This document shows, in pieces, positions 1 through 8,108 of a stretch of DNA of 64,000 bases. The translations under genes were made by a program, and so were the position numbers. The stretch covers positions 32,501 through 96,500 of the forward strand of contig JAGNLV010000001.1 of NCBI GenBank assembly GCA_017999435.1. The letters run 5' to 3'. Position 1 is the first letter of the stretch. Each line of letters opens with the position of its first letter. The notes under the pieces were generated by a model. The model searched no databases and had not been told where the DNA came from. It saw only the letters and a program-made list of their open reading frames with translations. The DNA comes from Candidatus Zixiibacteriota bacterium (GTDB lineage: Bacteria > Zixibacteria > MSB-5A5 > GN15 > FEB-12).

Positions 1-151
1 CAAAATTGCGGCCACCCCGCAATCCTCGGCCCCTGCTCTCTATCGGCGGGGCGATATTAATCATTCACCCCCCTCCTGTCAAGACCTTTTCCGGCCCAAA
101 ACCTCCCCCCCGCCGCACCCGCTACTCTCTTGTCGCCCAACGCACTCCCCC

Positions 152-709
152 TCACCGCCGGCGCGGCCACCACACCATGACCACACCCCCCGCCCACAGA
201 AACACACCCAGCCCGGTCTGGGCGTAATCGTTCCAGCGCGGCTCCGGAAGAATGGTCGAACGCGACGGATCCTCCGGATCGTAGTACACAGTCACCGCCT
301 CCCCCTCGCCATAGCGCGCCGCTTCCTTGCGCGCCACATCGTAATCCCGGCGCTTGTTGCCAAACAGCGGCACATTCCGGTCGCACGTCCCCGCGTAGCG
401 GGTCGCGCCGACCGTATATTCGTAGGCGATTTCCGGGACGAACGACCGCTCGCCCACCACGCGGGCGGCCACGATTCGGCCCTCGGTATGCGGCCACTCC
501 CGCTGCTCGCGGCGCGCCGCCGTCCGCGCGAACGCCGTGATCGCCAGCACGATTCCGACCGCTCCGGCGGCCGCCCCGAGGCGGCGCACCCAGGGCCGAG
601 CAAGCGGAGGAAGCCGACGGCGCACCAGCCACAGGGCTGCGGCGCTCGCCGGGGCCGCGGCCGCGAGGATCACGATGATCGGAAACAGATGTGCGACGGC
701 GTGGAGCAT
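152..709 (-). CDS. DUF3592-type membrane protein
   Basis: The 185-residue protein has an N-terminal hydrophobic segment, a second one near residues 42-60, a soluble middle section and a C-terminal hydrophobic stretch ending in basic residues. The middle (about 75-160) has the DUF3592 pattern: a term like IAYEYTVGATRYAGT, then a VTVYYDPEDPSRS core, which in the family is a small beta domain between membrane helices. No enzymatic function is known for the family. It is the last gene of a minus-strand trio, 15 bases after the DJ-1/PfpI gene, so it is probably co-transcribed. The ribosome binding site is weak. Confidence 0.8.
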   Translation of the reverse strand: MLHAVAHLFPIIVILAAAAPASAAALWLVRRRLPPLARPWVRRLGAAAGAVGIVLAITAFARTAARREQREWPHTEGRIVAARVVGERSFVPEIAYEYTVGATRYAGTCDRNVPLFGNKRRDYDVARKEAARYGEGEAVTVYYDPEDPSRSTILPEPRWNDYAQTGLGVFLWAGGVVMVWWPRRR

Positions 710-724
710 ACTCGCAGCAGCCTC

Positions 725-1306
725 TCAGCGCACCGGGCGGGGCAGCGTCTCGATCCACCAGCCGCGCGCAAGCTCGGCGGCCGCGCGCTCCGCGCCAAGG
801 CCGGCGCAGATGGCCAGCCCGAACGGGATCGCCGCCCCCGCACCCATGCCCGTCACAATGTTGCCGTCCACGGTCACCAGTTCGCCGGTGATGATCGCGC
901 CCCCCTGCGAGAGTTTTTCGTCGAAAGCGGGGAATCCGGTGGCCCGCTTGCCGACAAGGATGCCGGCGGCCTCGGCCAGCACCAGCCCGACCGAGGCGCA
1001 GATGGCGGCCACCACCTTCCTTTCCGCGTGCATCCGCCGCACCATCGCCGCCACCTGGGGGCTGCGGGCGAGATTCTCGGCGTTGGCGCGGCCGCCCGGC
1101 AGCACGATCGCATCGAAGGAGTCCCCCGCCACATCGTTGAGCGTCGCTTCGACTGTAAGCGTCGCGCCATACGCGCCGCGCACAGTAGTCGATGAAAGCC
1201 CGGCCACGGTCACCTCGAACCCGACCCGCTTCATGATATCCAGCGGAACGACCGCCTCGATATCCTCGAACCCGTCCGAGAGCACAACTAACACTCGCCG
1301 GCTCAC
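725..1306 (-). CDS. DJ-1/PfpI family protein (YajL-like)
   Basis: This 193-residue protein covers a complete DJ-1/PfpI domain. The predicted nucleophile is Cys103 in the elbow AAICASVGLVL; the conserved acidic partner is Glu17 in GFEDIEAV, equivalent to DJ-1 Glu18. The family includes glyoxalases, deglycases and redox-sensing chaperones, so the exact reaction is not fixed by sequence. The start is GTG, preceded by GGGAGGGG, and its GTGA overlaps the stop of the upstream comB-like gene, indicating translational coupling. The protein is probably cytoplasmic. Confidence 0.9.
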   Translation of the reverse strand: MSRRVLVVLSDGFEDIEAVVPLDIMKRVGFEVTVAGLSSTTVRGAYGATLTVEATLNDVAGDSFDAIVLPGGRANAENLARSPQVAAMVRRMHAERKVVAAICASVGLVLAEAAGILVGKRATGFPAFDEKLSQGGAIITGELVTVDGNIVTGMGAGAAIPFGLAICAGLGAERAAAELARGWWIETLPRPVR

Positions 1307-2112
1307 GACCGCCCCTCCCGTGCGCGCTCCCTGTCCCCGATCCCGGCAGGACCCGACGGGCGGAACAGCTCGTAGTGGTCGCCGCGCAGGATGGGCGCGG
1401 CCTCGATCTCATTGAGTTGGGCGGCGAAGTGAACGTCGCCGCCGAATCCCTGCGCGATCAGTTCGCGGCCGCTGACGGATTCGCCGAGCGCCCACTCGAG
1501 GTGGTCGCGGAGATGAATGAACGCCGCCTCGGCGGCCCGCGCCGAGGGAGACTTGTGACAGTCGAGGCCGGCGATGATGGCCCCGGCGCCGAGCATGTCT
1601 TCGACCGCAAACCGGATCGGCAGGTCCGGCGCGCCCTCCTCTCGTTCGCCGCACGCAACCATGGTCACCCCGCAGGTCGGCTTCCCCCGCCGCAATTCAC
1701 CCACGGCCGCGGCCACAGCGGCGGCATTGACCAGCGCGCCGAGGACAATGTGCCCCCCCGAAACAGCGGCCCGGGTGCACACGCCGCCGTTGACCGAGGG
1801 CAGCACCACCCGCTCGCCCGGCTGCAGGCCGCGGTAGGTCAGCGGCGAGAGCGAAAACCGCCCGCGCGCGGGGACGTCGCTGCGCCGCACGGCCGGGCTG
1901 GCCTTCACCCGCGCCGCCATCGCAACCGCATCATCGTAGGATCGGCAGGGGTAGATCAGTCCTCCGGCTGCGGCCGCCGCCGCTGTCGCCGTGGAAAAAC
2001 TCAGGGTATCGACGATTGCGATGATGTCTCTCGCCGCGGCCGCCTGGGCGGCGGCCGACGGTCCCCAGACAAGATCGCACCAGGGCTGCCTGACCGGCGA
2101 CGCTGTCTCCAA
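1303..2112 (-). CDS. comB: 2-phosphosulfolactate phosphatase family protein (ComB-like)
   Basis: The 269-residue protein matches the ComB family (PF04029) throughout: an N-terminal VWGPSAAAQAA region, the IIAIVDTLSFSTATAAA strand-loop, a central VVLPSVNGGVCTRAA motif and a TMVACGERE segment. Archaeal ComB hydrolyses 2-phosphosulfolactate in coenzyme M synthesis; bacterial homologues are often annotated this way without a known coenzyme M route, so the substrate here is uncertain. The start is TTG at 2112, chosen because AAGGAGA lies about seven bases upstream. It leads the three-gene set with the DJ-1 and DUF3592 genes. Confidence 0.8.
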   Translation of the reverse strand: METASPVRQPWCDLVWGPSAAAQAAAARDIIAIVDTLSFSTATAAAAAAGGLIYPCRSYDDAVAMAARVKASPAVRRSDVPARGRFSLSPLTYRGLQPGERVVLPSVNGGVCTRAAVSGGHIVLGALVNAAAVAAAVGELRRGKPTCGVTMVACGEREEGAPDLPIRFAVEDMLGAGAIIAGLDCHKSPSARAAEAAFIHLRDHLEWALGESVSGRELIAQGFGGDVHFAAQLNEIEAAPILRGDHYELFRPSGPAGIGDRERAREGRS

Positions 2113-2183
2113 CGAAAGTCTCCTTGGATTCGGACGGGCTCTGTACCCGCCGCCATCCTAAAACCTGTTGGGCGGAAAAATGT

Positions 2184-4337
2184 TCACTGCCCGTCCGCGG
2201 CCGGCGGTCGAAGGCCTCGGCAGGGTTCCTCGAGCGCCTGCAGGAAAGGCGCACCCGGCAGGAGCCGGTCGAGGTTCAGGCGCGTGAACACCTGTGCGCA
2301 CACGCGCTCCATGCCTGCCGCATCGCCCCCCGACGCATACGCCCCGAACAAAATCACATACGCGCTGCCCAACTGCTGCAGATAATCGCCCGCTGCCGGC
2401 TCCACGGTCGGCGGCACGTGCGCGAAACCTTCGTAGGAATAGGCCTCAAAGAGGTTGCGGGCAAGGAGCGTCGGATCGAGCGCGGGATGCTCGACCGGGA
2501 CAAACCGCTGGACCAGTCCCTCCAGACGCAGGTACGGCCCCAGCCACGGGAGCGCCTGCTGCCCCAGACCGGATACCGCATAGAGCGGCCGCCGCCCGGT
2601 ATTGCCCTGGATAATCCGCAGCACCGCCTGGTCCTGAGCCAGCAGCAGGTGCGGCCCGGCCGTGGGACGGACGAGCAGACGCACGGTATCCGGCACGGAC
2701 GCTGACTCGGGAAGCTCGTAGTCGGCCGCTGTACCGCCGGCCGGCGCCGCCACTGTCGAGTCGCGCCACACCACCGGGGCGTAAGCGGCCAACTCCGCGG
2801 CGGAGAACTCCAGCGGGAGCCGGGGGTCCCACCTCCTCACCTGCTCGACATACCAGGGGGTGTTGAGAAGCGGGACGTTCAGCACCGTGACATCCGGCCG
2901 CACCCCCTCTACCCGCTGCAGGTACCAGAGGGGAAAGGTATCGTTGTCCCCCTGGGTGAGCAGGATAGCATCGGGTGGCAGCGGCGCCAGCAGGTTGGAG
3001 GCGTACTCCCAGGCGAACTGGTCGGCGGACGCATCGAGCTGCCCGTAGTTGCGCCAGAGGCCGTTACCGGCCGCCAGAAGGATACAGGCTGCGGTGAGTG
3101 CCGCGACCAGTCGGCCGGGCAGCCCTTCCAGGCGAAGCGCCGCGCGCACCAGCGCCGCCGCTCCCGCCACCGCCAGCCCGCCGAAAATCACCAGCGAGGG
3201 CAGATAGTGGCGATGGAGCGACCGGAAATAACCGGCGGGAATGTTGAAATAGACGATCGCCCCCAGCGACGCCGCGGCAAACAACAGCGTCAGGCCGAGA
3301 CCCAGACGGAACGACCGCCGCAGAATCACCGCCAGACCGTACACGCCGAGACCCAGCGGGACAAAACCGACGACGCCCAGCGGACCGTCGGCAGAGGCGA
3401 ATGTCCGCGTGAACGCGGTCACCCAGTCGCTCACCTGGACACTCCAGAAATCCGCGTTGCGCGGGTACAGATTCACCAGGAACCCGCCGCCGCGCATCTC
3501 CAGCGAGACGTAGCTCCACCACCGGTCAAGCGACTGCGGATCGCCGAGATTCAGGAACGGATGGGCCCGGGCCATCGGGATCAGCACCAGATGAAATGCC
3601 AGCCCGGCTGCCAGACCGCCGATCCCGGCGAGCCAGGTCCCAGCCGAGAGCAGTCCGCGCGGGTGTCGGAGGAGCACCCAGAAGGGCAGCGCGGGGAGCA
3701 GCAGGGCGTTGGTCCGGTGCACCGACAGATCCAGCCCCAAAAGCAGGGTGGCGACCGCCAGCCAGCCGTACCCGCCCGTTTTCGGCGCCGCCTCCCACCA
3801 GCGCACCAGGGCGGCGACTATCAACACGGTAAAGAGCGGCGTAACAACGTACTCGGAGTAGTGGAGGGCGTAGGTCCAGAGCGTTTCGCCGAATGCGAGC
3901 GCCAGCCCCGTCGCCCCGGCCGCCGTCATCACCGCCAACGCCGCGAAAGCTCCCCCGCGCGCCGACGCGGTGGCGTGCGAGATCCACTCCAAGCGGCAGC
4001 CCAGCAGAATCGCGCCGGCGACCACGCCGGCGGCCAGCAAACCCGCGAACAGGTTGAGGGCGAACACGCCCATCTCCCCCGGCACAACGTGCAGCACTAC
4101 CCAGCCGGCGAGGGTCGGAATAACCCCCCCCGGCGGCGCCATGACGCCCAGCTCGTGGGCGGCGAGGGCAAGCTCTGCGCTGCTCCACCAGGCGATTGTC
4201 GGATAGGCGGTCGACCCGTACACCGCCATCGCCGCGGCGAACGCTCCCAACGCGGCCGCCCAGCATAACCGGGACGGCGGCGGTCGGCGAGCCCCCAGGA
4301 TGATCTGATGGTGATCGGTTCGGCTGTGGTCGGGCAT
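2184..4337 (-). CDS. DUF2723 family multi-spanning membrane protein
   Basis: The 717-residue protein has about 11-12 hydrophobic segments in its first 430 residues and a soluble C-terminal region. DUF2723 (PF11028; related to protein O-mannosyltransferase-like GT-C proteins) is recognised from the early YPTIAWWSSAELALAA loop, the APPGG motif and LTQGDNDTFPLWYLQ after the membrane part. These proteins are thought to transfer sugars from lipid carriers, but the substrate is unknown. The start at 4337 is chosen over the upstream ATG at 4379 because GGGAGGAGA lies seven bases before it. A paralogue lies at 49203-52280. The leader between a promoter-like pair near 4600 and this start contains an intrinsic terminator. 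Confidence 0.85.
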   Translation of the reverse strand: MPDHSRTDHHQIILGARRPPPSRLCWAAALGAFAAAMAVYGSTAYPTIAWWSSAELALAAHELGVMAPPGGVIPTLAGWVVLHVVPGEMGVFALNLFAGLLAAGVVAGAILLGCRLEWISHATASARGGAFAALAVMTAAGATGLALAFGETLWTYALHYSEYVVTPLFTVLIVAALVRWWEAAPKTGGYGWLAVATLLLGLDLSVHRTNALLLPALPFWVLLRHPRGLLSAGTWLAGIGGLAAGLAFHLVLIPMARAHPFLNLGDPQSLDRWWSYVSLEMRGGGFLVNLYPRNADFWSVQVSDWVTAFTRTFASADGPLGVVGFVPLGLGVYGLAVILRRSFRLGLGLTLLFAAASLGAIVYFNIPAGYFRSLHRHYLPSLVIFGGLAVAGAAALVRAALRLEGLPGRLVAALTAACILLAAGNGLWRNYGQLDASADQFAWEYASNLLAPLPPDAILLTQGDNDTFPLWYLQRVEGVRPDVTVLNVPLLNTPWYVEQVRRWDPRLPLEFSAAELAAYAPVVWRDSTVAAPAGGTAADYELPESASVPDTVRLLVRPTAGPHLLLAQDQAVLRIIQGNTGRRPLYAVSGLGQQALPWLGPYLRLEGLVQRFVPVEHPALDPTLLARNLFEAYSYEGFAHVPPTVEPAAGDYLQQLGSAYVILFGAYASGGDAAGMERVCAQVFTRLNLDRLLPGAPFLQALEEPCRGLRPPAADGQ

Positions 4338-4440
4338 ACGAAAATCTCCTCCCAACAGTTCGTGGGTCGGGCACAACATCGACTCTGGGCAGAATCATGT
4401 TCGGGTGGGTCGCCAACCGAACACAAGCTTTAACCGGAGG

Positions 4441-4472
4441 AAAACAAACACCCCCCGGCGCTTGCCGGGGGG
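4441..4472 (-). terminator. Intrinsic terminator, possibly an attenuator
   Basis: A perfect 9-bp stem (CCCCCCGGC at 4451-4459, GCCGGGGGG at 4464-4472) has a 4-nt loop. Read on the minus strand it is followed by TGTTTGTTTT. It could end transcription from the small gene at 4746-5015. It also lies between a minus-strand promoter-like pair and the DUF2723 start, where it would act as an attenuator. Confidence 0.75.
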
Positions 4473-4581
4473 TTGATGCGAAATTTAACATGTGTGGAAG
4501 TCACCCGCTATCGGTGCCGCAACAGGCGGCGGGGTCGGGATCCTTTCCCGTTTTCGCCCCTATAGCCGGTCTTCCATATAC

Positions 4582-4610
4582 ATATACCCATCAAAACCCG
4601 GTTTTGTCAA
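4582..4610 (-). promoter_or_regulatory. Predicted sigma-70-like promoter for the DUF2723 gene
   Basis: On the minus strand TTGACA (4605-4610) is followed after 17 nt by GTATAT (4582-4587), or after 18 nt by TATATG. It points toward the DUF2723 gene and would give a leader of about 235 nt. Confidence 0.55.
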
Positions 4611-4745
4611 GGAAAAATGGACCTTCCAGGGAAATTTCTGACTGTTGCGGCCGGTCGCCGACGGCGCCACCGGCGCTTTTCTCGCACTTCCCCGCCGGAT
4701 CTTGTGGGTCGCCCCACCCGGACCGCCCGTTGCGCGGCAATCGGT

Positions 4746-5015
4746 TCAGTGACGCATGATGCGGACGTCGGTGAGAATCGCCCAGACAAACGACGGTCCG
4801 CCGCTCACGGCCGCGATTTTCCCCGTTGAGGCCTCTGCGATGTCGAGGAAATACTGGCGGATTTCCGCCCGGCTCACGGAAAAATCGGTCAGCGTAGGCC
4901 GAACCCGGTCCCCCTCCTCGATGACGTATCGAAATGTCCGTCCCGCGCGCGTTTGAAACTGCTCACCGGCGTGTTCAACGATCCGCTTCCAGATCTCGTC
5001 AAACTGGTCGTTCAC
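4746..5015 (-). CDS. Small uncharacterised protein
   Basis: The 89-residue protein is not recognised. It is soluble, mildly acidic and has plausible composition: a helical N-terminus (IWKRIVEHAGEQF), a middle with GRTFRYVIEEGDRVRPTL, and a helix-like IRQYFLDIAEASTGKI segment. There is no signal peptide. The GTG start is supported by GGGGAG five bases upstream. It stands alone; the next gene in the same direction lies about 400 bases downstream. It is called real because of the ribosome binding site and protein-like sequence, not family recognition. Confidence 0.6.
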   Translation of the reverse strand: MNDQFDEIWKRIVEHAGEQFQTRAGRTFRYVIEEGDRVRPTLTDFSVSRAEIRQYFLDIAEASTGKIAAVSGGPSFVWAILTDVRIMRH

Positions 5016-5591
5016 AACCGCTCCCCGAATTGATTATGTCATTGTTTCAATTTGCGTTGGCCCCGCCGTCGCCCGACTTCGCCGACTGAGACAACTCCGA
5101 CCATGCGCAAGACGCTCTGTCTGAGCCGTATCTAGGGAGTTCGTATCCCACATGCAATCTTTTTTTCATACGAGTCACCACGTGACGCACGCCCGCCAAT
5201 TTTCTTCAGCAGAGCTTGACAACCGAGAATCCGGAGTTGGCATTGAACCCGAGAAGAACAAGAGAACCCGCAGGGCGGACCTCCGTGGAAAAGTGCGATT
5301 TGTTGACCTACCTGCAGACGCATGTGCTCAAGTTCGGCTCTCCTCCGACTGACCGCGTGCCGGCGCCCCCGCCCGGTACCCGCTCCTCGAGCGACACGCA
5401 GCCGGAGCCGCCGACACCCGCCTGATTTTCGATCTTGGCCGCACCAGATGAGCGCCGCGCGTCGAGCTTGGCCGCGCCTGGCCGGCGGTTGCGCGGCGCC
5501 TCGCGCGCGCGAAAGGGCTTGACAACTCCGCCCCGCATGGTAGCTTAAAGGTAGACAACTTTCTGCCACATGCTATCAGATCGGAGGTGTG
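5016..5591. other. Intergenic region, no gene seen
   Basis: The open frames here have composition typical of shadows and no supported starts. A T-run follows position 5159 without a convincing stem. A promoter-like pair for the downstream dockerin gene lies at 5519-5546. Confidence 0.4.
5519..5546 (+). promoter_or_regulatory. Predicted promoter for the dockerin-like gene
   Basis: TTGACA at 5519-5524 is followed after 16 nt by TAGCTT at 5541-5546. The -35 is exact but the -10 is weak. The start codon is about 45 nt downstream. Confidence 0.4.
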
Positions 5592-6584
5592 ATGCCTCGA
5601 TATCTCCCGGTGATCGCGTCGGCGTGCTGCTTCCTGTTGATGTTACCGGCTCAGTCCAGCGGGCAGGAGGACTGCTCTGCGGATTTTGACGTCGACGGCG
5701 ACGGTCAGCCGCTCTCGATCAACGATTTCGTGACCGCCGTGCGCGCTTTGGCCGGCGATACCACGGTGGCGGTTGCGTGGTCTCATTTGGATCTCAACGG
5801 CGACTGCCGGATCGATGGGGCCGATCTCGAGTTGGCGGCGTGCTATTTCGAATCCGGTCTCGCCTGCTTCCCGGACGGTTTCCCCGTGCCGACATGTTGC
5901 CAGCCCGACACGGTGCGCGGCGCCTGCTGCCTGCCGCCCGATTCGTGTTCGGTCCGCCACCCGGCTAACTGCGCCCAGCTCGGAGGGATCTACATGGGTG
6001 ACTGGTCCGCCTGCGCCGCCTACCTGTGCGACTGCTGCGAGGGAGTGCGCGATGATATCAACGGCGACGGAGCGTTCAAGGTCGCGGACGCCACCTTCTT
6101 CATCGCCTTCCTCTTCCGCGGCGGGCTCGAACCGCCCTGTTTCGAGGAGGCAGATCTCAACGCCGACGGGAAGCTCGACATCAACGATCTGGTCGGCTCC
6201 CTCATCCCGGCCCTCTTCCACCCCGGAACCTGGATGTGGCTGCCTTGTCCCGGCGCGGACCTCCCGGCGGATATCACTTTCGAGGTCCGTTGGTACGACA
6301 CGCCGACGGGCGGCCTGTCGAGGATGGACACGCTCTACCTTACGCTGCTCGGGCCCGGGGCGCTGCACGGAACATTCGAACCGGGTGTCCCCGAGGATTC
6401 GGTCGCCGGAACCTGGTACGCGGACGGCTCGCTGTACCTGGCCAATGCGATTGGATTGGCCGATGCCGGTTTCGTGACAAGGCAGTATCGGAGCGGGGAC
6501 ACCTGGGCGGGAATCTGGGAGTTCACGACGATTGCCGGGCCGCGCCGGCTGCCGGGCACCATGCGTCCCCTGCCGTCGATCTAA
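5592..6584 (+). CDS. Secreted protein with dockerin-like EF-hand repeats
   Basis: The 330-residue protein begins with a typical signal peptide (hydrophobic core about 5-22). Dockerin-like calcium-binding motifs appear twice: DFDVDGDGQPLSINDFV with DLNGDCRIDGADLE after the signal, and DINGDGAFKVADATFFIAFLF with DLNADGKLDINDLV around 155-205. Between them is a cysteine-rich stretch with several CC pairs (about 95-150) that may form disulfides. The C-terminal part resembles a small beta domain (DTLYLTLLGPGALHGTF, GTWYADGSLYLANA). No enzyme domain is seen. ATG at 5592 is preferred over the adjacent GTG because GGAGG ends four bases before it. Confidence 0.85.
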   Translation: MPRYLPVIASACCFLLMLPAQSSGQEDCSADFDVDGDGQPLSINDFVTAVRALAGDTTVAVAWSHLDLNGDCRIDGADLELAACYFESGLACFPDGFPVPTCCQPDTVRGACCLPPDSCSVRHPANCAQLGGIYMGDWSACAAYLCDCCEGVRDDINGDGAFKVADATFFIAFLFRGGLEPPCFEEADLNADGKLDINDLVGSLIPALFHPGTWMWLPCPGADLPADITFEVRWYDTPTGGLSRMDTLYLTLLGPGALHGTFEPGVPEDSVAGTWYADGSLYLANAIGLADAGFVTRQYRSGDTWAGIWEFTTIAGPRRLPGTMRPLPSI

Positions 6585-6641
6585 CGCATCGCAGGGGCGG
6601 TCGCCGAGTCGTCCGCGCCTTTCGTCCGCCCGGCGCCGACG

Positions 6642-7901
6642 TCATCCCGCCCGACGGGTGTCGGCGGTACCGCTGCGCCATCCCCGATACGCCCGCAGGA
6701 CGTCGAGCACCAGGTCGATGTCCTCGACCGTAAGGTCGGCCGCCACTTGGAAGCGAATCAGCTCCTCCCCTCGCGGCACCACCGGGTAGTTGAGCCCGGT
6801 CGCGAGGATGTTGTGCTCGTACAGGTAGCGGACCAGCTCCCGCGTCCGCTCGGTGTCCCGCACGATCAGCGGCACGACCGGGTGGGGGCTCGAAATCGTC
6901 TCAAACCCCAGGTCGACCAGCCCCTGCTCGAACCGCTGCGTGAGGAAATGCAGGTGTGCGATGAGCCGCCGCCCTTCGGCGCTGTCGACCACCGCCAGCG
7001 CCTGCAGTGCCGCCGCCGCCTCGGGCGGGGTGATCGGATTGGTGAATATGTAGAGGGGATTTTTCTCGCGCAGGTAGGCGACCACGCTCGCCTCGGAGGC
7101 GATGTACCCGCCATTGACGCCGAAAGCCTTGCCCAGCGTGGCGATCAGAATGTCGCCGCGCCCGCGGGTCAGCTCCTCCGCGCCGCGCCCGGCGGCCCCG
7201 AGCGTCCCGACGCCATGGGAATCGTCGACCAGCAGCACGGCCCCGCGCGGGAACTTCTCATCGTAGCGCTCGACAATCCGCTGGAGGACGTCGAGCGGTG
7301 CGATGTCGCCGCGCATCGAGAATACGCCGTCGGTCACCACCAGCGCGCAGTCCGCGCTCCCGACCGAGGCGGCGAGGTGGCGCTCCAGGTCCGCCGGATC
7401 GAGGTGCCGGTAAATCTTCCGCTCTTTCGGGCGGGCCAGCTTCATGGCGTTGATGATGCAGTTGTGGTTGAGCTCATCGGAGATGATGACCGTCTCCGGG
7501 GTCGTCAGCGCCGCGAGCACGCCCAGGACCGCCGTGTAGGCGGCCGAGGTGATCATGCAGGCCTCGCGCCCGTGGAACCGCGCGAGCGCCTCTTCGAGCT
7601 CCACGTGGGGCTGGAAGGTGCCGGCGATGAAGCGCACCGCACCCGGACCGACCCCCATCGAGTGCACCGTCTCCTCCTCCGCCTGGATGGGGCGGGGATG
7701 GGTTGACAGCCCGAGATAATTGTTGGCGTTCATGCGCAGGAAGGGGCGGTCGCCGTGGCCCTCCAGAAACACGCGCGTGCCCACCCTCCCGCCGGGCCGA
7801 TGCACCCGCACAATCACGTGTTCATGGGCTTTGGAGAGCCCCTGCCCCTCAAGCGCGGCCAGTTCGGCTTCCAGCGCGGTACGAAACTTCGTCAGCGGCA
7901 T
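6642..7901 (-). CDS. PLP-dependent alpha-oxoamine synthase family acyltransferase
   Basis: The 419-residue protein is a full-length alpha-oxoamine synthase (fold-type I aminotransferase). The PLP lysine is Lys258 in ATLGKAFGVNGG; other signatures are MNANNYLGLSTHP, GAVRFIAGT and LLVDDSHGVGTLG. The family includes glycine C-acetyltransferase, BioF, serine palmitoyltransferase and 5-aminolevulinate synthase, which condense an acyl-CoA or acyl-ACP with an amino acid. It resembles Kbl-related proteins most but differs at the segment after the first motif (ACMITSAAYTAVLG), so the substrates are not certain. It has its own promoter and is separated from the true kbl gene by a strong terminator. Confidence 0.88.
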   Translation of the reverse strand: MPLTKFRTALEAELAALEGQGLSKAHEHVIVRVHRPGGRVGTRVFLEGHGDRPFLRMNANNYLGLSTHPRPIQAEEETVHSMGVGPGAVRFIAGTFQPHVELEEALARFHGREACMITSAAYTAVLGVLAALTTPETVIISDELNHNCIINAMKLARPKERKIYRHLDPADLERHLAASVGSADCALVVTDGVFSMRGDIAPLDVLQRIVERYDEKFPRGAVLLVDDSHGVGTLGAAGRGAEELTRGRGDILIATLGKAFGVNGGYIASEASVVAYLREKNPLYIFTNPITPPEAAAALQALAVVDSAEGRRLIAHLHFLTQRFEQGLVDLGFETISSPHPVVPLIVRDTERTRELVRYLYEHNILATGLNYPVVPRGEELIRFQVAADLTVEDIDLVLDVLRAYRGWRSGTADTRRAG

Positions 7902-7964
7902 CTTTCGTTCCCGGTTATCCCTTCTAAATCGCAGACGGCCGGCGGTTCCGGTCGTCGGCGCGGC

Positions 7965-7993
7965 AATGTATGGTGTAACGGGGACGGCGGCAA
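7965..7993 (-). promoter_or_regulatory. Predicted promoter for the second alpha-oxoamine synthase
   Basis: On the minus strand TTGCCG (7988-7993) is followed after 17 nt by TACATT (7965-7970). It lies just downstream of the kbl terminator and about 65 nt before the 7901 start. Confidence 0.55.
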
Positions 7994-8012
7994 GCGGTTC
8001 CCGCGCCGCCGC

Positions 8013-8059
8013 CCGACAAAAAAACTCAAGGCAGGAACCCCTTACGGGTTCCTGCCTTG
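8013..8059 (-). terminator. Strong intrinsic terminator of the tdh-kbl operon
   Basis: A perfect 14-bp stem (8027-8040 with 8046-8059) closes a 5-nt loop. On the minus strand it is followed by a run of seven T. It lies 50 nt after the kbl stop codon and separates the operon from the next gene. Confidence 0.93.
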
Positions 8060-8108
8060 GACACTCAGACGGCGGCCGGCAGAGCGGCGGCCGCGGGACG
8101 CCCGGACC

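Larger units (their letters stand above)
4338..4745. other. Non-coding leader region with promoter and terminator
   Basis: I see no protein gene here. The stretch carries a minus-strand promoter-like pair near 4582-4610, a GC stem-loop with T-rich tail at 4441-4472, and the ribosome binding site for the DUF2723 gene near 4345-4353. The sequence between promoter and stem-loop (about 4473-4575) is rich in short G and C runs and could fold, but I could not assign it to a known riboswitch class. Confidence 0.5.

Noticed and set aside
57-1412. Minus-strand frame of 451 codons across the DJ-1 and DUF3592 genes
   Set aside because: Arg/Gly-rich sequence in another frame of recognised genes.
4473-4575. 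Cobalamin-riboswitch-like GGGAA and CCCGCC fragments in the DUF2723 leader
   Set aside because: Only short fragments match and the order and the rest of the aptamer are missing; left as an unassigned leader.
5129-5147. tRNA-like T-arm (GGGA-GTTCGTA-TCCC)
   Set aside because: The stem is only 4 bp, the loop lacks the conserved A58 and no acceptor or anticodon arms can be formed.
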